From Scenedesmus sp. ARA3 (Eukaryota; Chlorophyta; Chlorophyceae; Sphaeropleales; Scenedesmaceae), in assembly GCA_004335835.1 (NCBI GenBank), contig RWJK01000606.1, positions 1-14,507 of the forward strand: a DNA stretch of 14,507 nucleotides, written 5' to 3'. The notes below the pieces were generated by a model that did not search any database, was not told the DNA's origin, and saw only the letters and a program-made list of their open reading frames with translations. The stretch's first letter is position 1. Every line of letters starts with the position of its first letter. This document shows positions 9,101-14,507 of the stretch, piece after piece. The position numbers and the translations under genes are program-made.

Positions 9101-11863
9101 GATCCTGCACTACTCGCGTCCCCTCCAACAAGCCCTTGCTCAGTGCAAATATGCAGGCAGCTTGAGCAGCAGCAGCAGGTATGACAATCACAACCAGCTG
9201 CAGCCCACCTGGGTAGGCGCTGCCGCCACTGCCACCCAGTCCTCCCAGCCCACCCCTGCTGCCGCCGCCCAGTCCACCGCCCGTGCTGCCGCGGCCGCCC
9301 AACCCGCCCCTGCTGCTGCCGCTGCCGGCCCCCACGGGTGACACGCCAGCAGGCCGCGGCAGGTAATGCTCAAGGTACAGCCGCAGCAGCTTAAAATAGG
9401 GGTGGTTGGCGCTGGGTCCCGCTGCTGCGCTGCTGCCGGCACCCCACAGCTTGCGCGCGCCCTGCGGGATGATAAGGGCGCGCGCGCGGCCGCTACTGCT
9501 GCTGCTACTGCCGCCCTTGCTGCGATTTGATGGGGGGTGTCACGGAAGCGCGGAGGCAGCAGCGCGGCAAGACAGGGAGGCAGCAGCGATGCGTGAAACA
9601 GAAACATGCACATTGTTTGACTGCTGGTGTCTAGCGCAGTGCAGCTGCAGCTGCCCTGCAAGCTGGCGCTGCAGTCATCTGCAGCACAGCACCTCCGAGC
9701 AAGGCCCTGCACAATCACAGGCTACAGCATTGCATGCTTTGCAAGCTGCCTGATGGCTGCTCAGCTGCCCTGCCTGGCTGTTGCTTCAGCTGCCTGCTAT
9801 TTGCCCACTCCATGCTGGCCGCAGAGCAACTGCAGAGTAAGCTAGCCCAGTTAGTGCTGGCTCCCAAGCGGCTGCTGGCTGTGGGCTGGTGTGCCTCGCT
9901 GCTGAGGGCGTGCGTGCTCACCCCGCCTTGTCGCTGCAAGCTGATCAGCATGTTGCACTATGCAATGCTGCACTATGCGATGCTGCACTATGCGATGCTG
10001 CAGTGACACCCGGCTCACCCCGCCTTGTCGCTGCTGCGGCTGCCCCTCAGCACGTAGAAAGCCGCCCAGAACATGAAGTACTGGAACATGGCCAGGTGCA
10101 CCTGCGGCAGCAGCAGCGGCCAGCACAAAACACACATGCATGCGGTTGCGCTGTGTGGCAGTTGATATGGAGGCTGACGAGGCATGACGAGTTGCGCAGC
10201 ACGCATGCTCGACACCCACCCCACAAACAGCCAGCAACACAGCTGCTGTAGAGCGGCGTCCCCCAGCCCATGCCACCCCACACATGACACCCAAGTAACA
10301 GCTGCAACCAGCCATGGCCGAGCAAAGTGCTGTTGGTGCTGCACAATCAAATCCAGCCCTGCTGCTGCTGCAGCAGCAGCAGCAGCAGCCCACTGCCCCG
10401 CACCTGGCAGCGCCCCATGCCGTCCAGCCGCAGCCGCCCATGGTACTGCGGCCAGCCGTCAAGCTCCAGCCGGCCCGCAGGCAGCCGCAGCAGCTCCTGC
10501 AACCAGAGTGCATGGCACACAGCAGCAGCAGCAGCAGGCACAGCGGCAGCAGCTGTGTGTGAGTGTGTGTAAGGCGGTGGGCGGCCAGGTGAGGCCTGCC
10601 TGCACTGCTGGCTGTAATCACATAGCCGGCCCCCAGGCAGCTTGCAAGGGGCGGGGCGTGGCACACGGCAGCAGCTCACATGACAGACAGCACACGCAGA
10701 CGTACTGCTGCTGTGGCTGCGCGATGCATTCTTGCGGAGCTACTGGACGCTGCTGTGCGACTGCTCTGCTTGAAAGCGCTTCAGCCATCAACACAGCTGC
10801 CCTCTGCCATTGCTGCTGCTGTCGATGTTTGCATGATGTCCCAAGCTATGCAACCTGAACCTGCAGGCAAACTGCTGCTCTTGCACCCTGCTTGCATCCT
10901 GCTGCCTGTGCTCTGACAAGCAACTGACAAGCAGCCACACTGATGCTGTGGTTGCCAGGCTGCTGCTGTTGTCCTCTGCGGCTGCCACACTCCTGCTGCA
11001 CTGCCGCGCTGCTGCCTGCCATGCTGCTAGCTCTGCTGCTGCTGCTGCTTCCTGCAAGCGCCGCGCACCTGCGTGTGTGCCGGCAGCCGCTCGGGCGGGA
11101 ACATGAACTGGATGATGCTGTCTCCATCCGCGCTGTGCAGCGCCGCAAACAGAGGGCCTGCATGCGCAGGTACAGGCAAAGGCACAGGCAAGCTCAGACC
11201 AGGGCAGCAGGCTGCAGACAGGAACGCCTGTCCTGTGCAGTGTGCCTGATTGGCAGTTGCTGTTGATGATGCAGGCCATGGGACAAGCTTAGCTGATGGG
11301 CTGGCGTGGAACACTTGCTTGCCGGGGCCAGCTGCGCGGTGAACAGCAGCTGTACAAACTGACAGGCATGCCCTGGCCCTGCAGCACCCCACCTGTTGGT
11401 GCCAGCAGCTGGATCAGTGCAGTTGCGTCTTCATCCCTGCCATCCTGCAACGTTGAGCATGAAAAGCCACGGCGTTCAGGCCTTACTGCCGTACAGGCTC
11501 GCCGCATGTGCAGCAGCAAGACAGGAGCAGTCGCAGGAGCAGCAGCAACTCACCACTGCTACAATATGCAGCCAGCTCGCCTCCTTGTCGTCGTAGCCAA
11601 ATATACGTTTCAGCAGAAGAGGGAAGCAGTGCTCAAAGAAGCCACGAGGGTTGTCTCTGCAGATCACATCACATCAGGAGTTCAGGCACCCCTCCAGGCA
11701 AAGTGAGTGCTGCGTGCAGATGTTTGTGCCGCGCGCACTTGTTGCTGATCAAGCAGTCCCCGACAACTTGGCAAGCACGTTTGATGGCACCCGGCTTGTC
11801 GTGCTTCTCTTGCAGGAATTCAAACACCGACTGGAAAGAGTGTGCTTCGCTCCACTCGGCCAT
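3373..11863 (-). CDS. SMPD4: SMPD4-like protein (neutral sphingomyelinase 3 family), 16 exons, complete
   Basis: Exons: 11739-11863, 11554-11656, 11393-11444, 11069-11157, 10404-10496, 10019-10101, 9209-9519, 8324-8943, 7271-7945, 6459-6599, 5994-6067, 5188-5325, 4596-4685, 4262-4371, 3859-4034, 3373-3663. They total 3171 bases, 1056 residues, and all junction phases agree. An in-frame TAG lies six codons before the ATG. From memory of human SMPD4 (866 residues), the blocks fall in the same order: FFEHCFPLLLKRIFGYDD, IQLLAPTGPLFAALHS, VHLAMFQYFMFWAAFYVL, NHPYFKLLRLYLEHYLP, DVLLSVLLEFWLTD, KLYRLLRRTFAQW with LWLAVLCPW, HVLAHLPFYTQLLPAFLELA, YRLFTLEQGG, RELRYHGDWMLRPIASNE, then one membrane segment (residues about 981-1003). 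The family (PF14724) is a tail-anchored protein of the ER and nuclear envelope, reported to hydrolyse sphingomyelin. Algae may lack that substrate, so the lipid it acts on is open. It is longer than human because of Gly/Ala/Ser/Pro inserts in exons 7-9. Confidence 0.88.
4812..4868. repeat. Direct repeat of 26 bases in an SMPD4 intron
   Basis: Two identical 26-base copies (4812-4837 and 4843-4868) begin acatgcacaggtgatgcag, with a five-base spacer. They lie in the intron between exons 12 and 13. Confidence 0.85.
4880..5235. repeat. Tandem duplication, period about 167 bases, copying the 3' end of exon 12
   Basis: The segments 4880-5047 and 5048-5235 align along most of their length. Markers are catgcaagca at 4909 and 5076, a shared acattggcacagcaccacct, and the exon 12 donor border. 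The second copy holds the true end of exon 12. In the first, the border (ACCAG then GTGGGC on the minus strand) and the preceding Pro/Thr codons survive, but an exon made from it with the nearby CAG acceptor would break frame, so I treat it as a non-functional copy. Confidence 0.75.
5275..5464. repeat. Tandem duplication, period 115 bases, copying the acceptor and 5' half of exon 12
   Basis: Positions 5276-5349 and 5391-5464 are near-identical, with a few substitutions and small gaps. Each holds GCAG followed by GTAYGTGGGCGCCAGCGTGC on the minus strand. The 5276-5349 copy is the start of exon 12. The other lies upstream of it in transcription order, in the intron after exon 11. Confidence 0.85.
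5375..5440 (-). other. Candidate 66-base cassette exon (copy of exon 12 start)
   Basis: The duplicated acceptor (GCAG before 5440) is followed by an open frame for YVGASVRRPEGELAEL, then five codons not seen in exon 12, then a donor-like GTAAAT. Entry and exit phases are the same as those of exon 12, so inclusion would add exactly 22 residues and keep frame. Without splicing at that GT, the reading meets TAA at once. It could equally be a dead copy, and only transcripts can decide. Confidence 0.4.
5768..6006. repeat. Tandem duplications covering the exon 11 donor
   Basis: The 16-base border sequence cacctgttgtaggctg occurs at 5900-5915 and 5991-6006, the second being the true end of exon 11. 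The flanking segment tgcttctggcatgca repeats at 5809 and 5935. A more diverged third copy (cctgctggcccccgccccac) starts near 5776. Together they make a run of partial duplications with periods of about 91-126 bases. Confidence 0.7.
6071..6115. repeat. (CAG)15 microsatellite at the exon 11 acceptor
   Basis: Fifteen perfect CAG units on the plus strand read as (CTG)15 on the coding strand. They end directly at the CAG acceptor of exon 11, so the repeat takes the place of the pyrimidine tract. Confidence 0.95.
6529..7022. repeat. Four-copy tandem array of about 124 bases repeating the acceptor and 5' half of exon 10
   Basis: Copies start at 6529, 6655, 6776 and 6900. Each holds, on the minus strand, a pyrimidine-rich stretch, a CAG acceptor and codons for AQQYSPAWRSHVLAHLPFYT then QLLP. 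The copy at 6529 is the true exon 10, which continues into AFLELAYSQMAYC. The others diverge after QLLP into intron-like sequence. Exonic parts differ at only a few bases, one of them changing Ser to Arg in the third copy, so the array looks recent. Confidence 0.9.
7271..9519 (-). other. Low-complexity inserts in the SMPD4-like protein (exons 7, 8 and 9)
   Basis: Exon 7 ends in a Gly/Ser-rich run. Exon 8 (206 residues) starts with the conserved helix VLLSVLLEFWLTD, then has about 160 residues of Ala/Gly/Pro-rich sequence before PLHTYSYQPPAEELVQ. Exon 9 (225 residues) carries two conserved helices around KLYRLLRRTFAQW and then about 110 Gly/Ala/Ser/Gln-rich residues. These inserts fall between conserved helices and account for most of the extra length compared with animal homologues. 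They are probably disordered loops. Confidence 0.7.
8121..8339. repeat. Tandem duplication, period about 110 bases, copying the exon 8 donor
   Basis: The unit begins caggtcacacatttc at 8121 and 8230 and ends with cctcacctgcaccagctcct at about 8208 and 8319. The right-hand copy holds the real end of exon 8 (EELVQ before GTGAGG). The left copy leaves a 14-base fragment (8213-8226) bounded by CAG and GT. It would break frame if spliced in. Confidence 0.85.
9916..10034. repeat. 22-base duplication of the exon 6 donor, with a 15-base minisatellite between the copies
   Basis: The donor border on the plus strand, starting gctcaccccgccttgtcgct, is perfectly repeated at 9916-9937 and 10013-10034. The second copy is the true end of exon 6. 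Between them, 9950-10003 holds about 3.6 copies of the 15-base unit tgctgcactatgcga. Confidence 0.9.
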
Positions 11864-13450
11864 CTTGCAATAGAACAGCTACTCAATCAAGTTCATTCTA
11901 GCGTTGTACTACATGTAGCTCGCTCATGGCTGGTTCACGGCCTGTATAGCGGCCAGTGTCACTTTGAGTCGCAGGAGCCAGGGTCCATGGCTTAGCAGCA
12001 ACTGTCACTTGGCAAGTGTGAAGGAACAGGTGTGTAAAGCGCTTGTCCGCTTTGTCGCATTACTTTATGTTCCGGCAGCTGCTGCAGACACCGCTGACTC
12101 CACAGTGACTGCAGCTGTTGAAGTTGGACAACGGTTCAACTGCATGCACTGGCAACAAGCCCACCGGTTCCACCTGTCAGCAGGTTGGCACCTTTGGTGA
12201 TTTGACTCAATCATTTTTTGTTAAGAGTTCCAGGATATTAATTTTGAGATGGCTGAATGCAACATCATGCGCAGTCAGTTTGTTAGAAGGCTCCCTTTGT
12301 TGCTTTTGCGCAATTGCCAGGCGAGCCTCGCCTCGGAGGCAGGAAAGGACGAGAAGAGCAGCATCGGTCTGTTACAAAGCCATTGCTTTGGGCTGGGCTG
12401 TCAAAACATGTTAGCTCTCCAGCCTATACACCACAGCAATGCATTGCCAGCCTGCTGTCGATCTGCAAGAGACGCTCTGGGATGCGACCAAAGGTCCCCT
12501 TATTGTCCTGCACCCTTTCAGGCTGCTTGATTGGCACAAGAATCACTTCAAACAGCAGGTACATGACAGTTGCGTTCCACCAAGATACAGGAAACAGCGA
12601 CACAGTGGTGGCCGCATCACAGGCGTGACTGCCGACCTACAGTACAGTGTACAATTGCGCTGACAATAGGACCCAACCAAGGCGGCCGACAACACAGGCC
12701 ACTCCTTCCCGTGATGATGAGCGTGATGTTTGCTGCTGCTACCTGCGCAAAATTGTCTTCTCAACAGGTAGCTCTCTCCTCATCGTGCCATGCCTGCTGC
12801 ATTTGTCAGCAGTTTGCACAATTCACCGATATGAAATCAACACCTAAGCTGACAAAAACCTAGGAGTACCATCAGGCGTAGCAGCATGTCAACAACACAT
12901 GCAGCTGCAGGCCCCTGGCTTTGCTGCCCCCACAGCTTCTGCCAAGGCAATGCAGAGCATGGCAGCCAACACTATCTCTGGCTGGCTACTTGCAGGAAAC
13001 CTGATGCACTGCAACTGCATCACCCAACCTCCACAGCACCTGACACCAGCACATGCACCTGTTGACAGACAGCCCGAGCACACCCCATGCGCGGCCAGCC
13101 TGACAGTGCAGGTGGGCTGCGCAGCACAGCGCTGATGCACACATGCACAGCCTGTTTCTGGAAACAATGCATAATGCAAGTCCGAAAGCAGCAGTCAAAT
13201 GGACCCTGCTGGCAACCAACAGCATGGCGTTCACAAGCCGGTGCTGCTCACGCGAGCACACACTCCCTGCACAACTCTCTGCGCCATGTGGCAGTTCCTC
13301 AAGACAGCCGATCAGGCCTTGCCCTAGCTACCGACAATCCCACCAACCCTGTAAACCCACCCGACCAAAAACCAGCGCCAGAGCAATAGCCCGGAGCAGA
13401 ACAGGACACAGCATCACAAACACACACAGCAGCTACAGCGGCACTGGTAT
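11864..13450. promoter_or_regulatory. Intergenic region: gene C 3' UTR and SMPD4 promoter/5' UTR
   Basis: About 1.6 kb separates the gene C stop from the SMPD4 ATG. CAG/CTG repeats are much scarcer between 12000 and 12850 than in the genes. The longest open frames here (for example plus strand 12118-12414 and 12439-12663) lack the codon bias of the three genes and match no family I know. I see no tRNA, transposon protein or clear TATA box. The SMPD4 promoter is assigned by position only. Confidence 0.45.
12372..12376 (-). terminator. Possible TGTAA poly(A) signal of gene C
   Basis: This is the only minus-strand TGTAA I found between the gene C stop and the SMPD4 start, about 1.08 kb past the stop. 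That would be a long but not impossible algal 3' UTR. Confidence 0.25.
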
Positions 13451-14507
13451 TTACCAGCGGCTGCCTGCGGTGGCGCGTGCGCTCTGGCGCTGGCTGGCTG
13501 CTGCTGCCACTGCGCTGCGCATCTGCTCGACGCTGCCGCTTGGGGACTGGCCGATGTTGTGCAGGATCTCCACCAGCTGGCCGCGGCTGAGGTCGTTCAG
13601 GGTCAGGCTGCGGGTCAGCTCGCGCACCAGGCTGTCCTTGGTGGCGTTGCGCACGGAGATGCCCTTCTTGCGGGCCATGTCAGCCAGCACGTCAACCTTG
13701 AAGGCGCTCAGGTCGGCCTCGTACACGGCACCGCTGCTGCTGCCAGCGCTGGCACCGTTGCCGTTGCTGCTGCTGCGGGAGTAGCTGGCCCAGCGGTCGC
13801 CGCTGCTGGTGGCAGCAGGTGCGGGGCTGGATGTGCGCCAGTTGCTGCCGGAGCTGGCGGGGGCAGCAGGGGAGTAGCCGCCCTTGCCCACAGCAGAGGA
13901 CAGGTTCTTGCGCAGGCTGTCCACGTCACGCGCCAGGGGCTGGCCCAGCTTGTTGGCCAGGTCGACCAGCATGCCTGCGGGGCAGCAAGAACAGCACAAG
14001 ACGTTAAGAATGTTGTACAGCATAGCAGGAGATACTTCCTGCAAGCATGCACTAGTTCCTGCAGGCAAGACAGTACACCCTTCAGGCAAGACACTGTTTC
14101 CTGCAAGCAAGCACTACTTCCTGCAAGCACGCACTATTTTCCTGCAAGCAAGTAGTGCATTCTGCAAGCATGTACTGCTTCCTGCAAGCATGTGCTACAT
14201 CCTGCAAGCAGATCACACACAAGCCTGCCCAGGCCGGCCTGGTGGCTCACTCACCGCGGGTGAGCTCATTGAGGGACACGCCCTTCTGGATGAGTGCGCT
14301 GATCACGCTGTCCTTGGTGGCCTCGCGGGGCACCTGTGCGCCGGTCTTCTTCACCAGCTCGGCCAGGTCGTCAATGCGCAGGTGGGTCAGGTCGGATGCG
14401 CTCAGCTTGCTGCCGCTGGCGTTGTGGCTGCCGCTGCGCCTCCAGGAGGCGGCCTTGGTGGAGCCGGCAGAGTACTTGGACCAGCGGTCACCGCCAGCAG
14501 GGGCAGC
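13451..14507 (-). CDS. Gene C: repeat protein with SAP/Rho-N-like helical modules (5' end outside window)
   Basis: Two exons are visible, 14255-14507 and 13451-13974, joined in phase 1 (GTGAGT donor, CCCCGCAG acceptor), giving the last 258 residues and a TAA stop. The protein repeats one layout twice: a linker with GDRW and Tyr-Ser, then a helix pair of type A (DLAELVKKTGAQVPREATKD; DVLADMARKKGISVRNATKD), then type B (LNELTRGMLVDLANKLGQ; LNDLSRGQLVEILHNIGQ). The pattern of L..L....L.+++...G resembles SAP and Rho N-terminal domains, which bind nucleic acids, but I cannot name the family. Linkers are Ser/Gly/Ala-rich with isolated Trp-Arg pairs (NWRTS, SWRRS). Codon use is the most biased of the three genes (almost all GGC, CTG, AAG, GAC), suggesting high expression. 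Location in the cell cannot be judged without the N-terminus. Confidence 0.8.
14036..14212. repeat. Intronic array of about nine 20-base repeats in gene C
   Basis: The plus-strand consensus is ttcctgcaagcatgcacta, with imperfect units of about 17-25 bases filling most of the 280-base intron. On the coding strand each unit contains GCTTGCAGGA, which looks like a splice acceptor. Only the last, unrelated CCCCGCAG leads into open frame. Confidence 0.85.

Noticed and set aside
9044..9206. Extension of SMPD4 exon 7 through an open frame encoding GLQLVVIVIPAAAAQAAC and more
   Set aside because: It ends at a good donor (CAG|GTATGC), but that donor gives phase 0 while exon 8 needs phase 1. Ending at 9209 (CAG|GTGGGC) restores frame and gives a continuous protein, so the extension is probably intron.
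11555..11563. Ending SMPD4 exon 2 three codons earlier at ATT|GTAGCA
   Set aside because: It is also in frame, but GTGAGT at 11548-11553 is a much better donor. The choice adds only Val-Ala-Val and remains a minor uncertainty.
12439..12663. Plus-strand open frame of 74 codons with a fairly ordinary residue mix
   Set aside because: It has no recognisable domain and no supporting splice or codon signal, so chance is the simpler reading.
14036..14212. Regular repeats considered as a CRISPR array
   Set aside because: The units abut without spacers, vary in length and lie inside an intron of a eukaryotic gene.

Overview
The window looks like nuclear DNA of a green alga. Genes are split by many introns with GT...AG borders, and coding sequence is rich in Ala, Gln and Gly with a strong preference for CTG, CAG, GGC and AAG codons. 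CAG/CTG repeats are everywhere, and TGTAA, the usual chlorophyte poly(A) signal, lies about 130 bases past one stop codon. Chlorophyceae (for example Sphaeropleales) is my best guess, but this is not proved. All three genes I can support read from the minus strand, so in transcription order the window runs from right to left.

Right end (13451-14507): the last two exons of gene C, whose 5' end lies outside the window. It encodes a protein of repeated SAP/Rho-N-like helical units joined by Ser/Gly/Ala linkers with a recurring GDRW motif. Its one visible intron is packed with about nine 20-base repeats.

Middle (3373-11863): one complete 16-exon gene. All 15 junctions keep frame and give a protein of 1056 residues, which I recognise as an SMPD4 (neutral sphingomyelinase 3) homologue. 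The order of conserved blocks and the C-terminal membrane segment both match that family. Five exons of this gene have their splice borders copied in short tandem duplications. One copy (5375-5440) forms a frame-keeping candidate cassette exon, and another is a four-fold array of a 124-base unit that repeats the start of exon 10. This is the most unusual feature of the window.

Left end (1-2782): the first six exons of gene A, which runs off the left edge. It encodes a low-complexity, probably nuclear protein with a short N-terminal helical domain, a small Tudor/SAWADEE-like segment, poly-Ala and poly-Gln tracts, two basic clusters and a His-rich stretch. I do not recognise the family.

Two intergenic stretches (2783-3372 and 11864-13450) hold UTRs and presumed promoters. 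I see no tRNA, rRNA gene, CRISPR array, transposase or reverse transcriptase. The three genes share a strand but nothing suggests a shared pathway.
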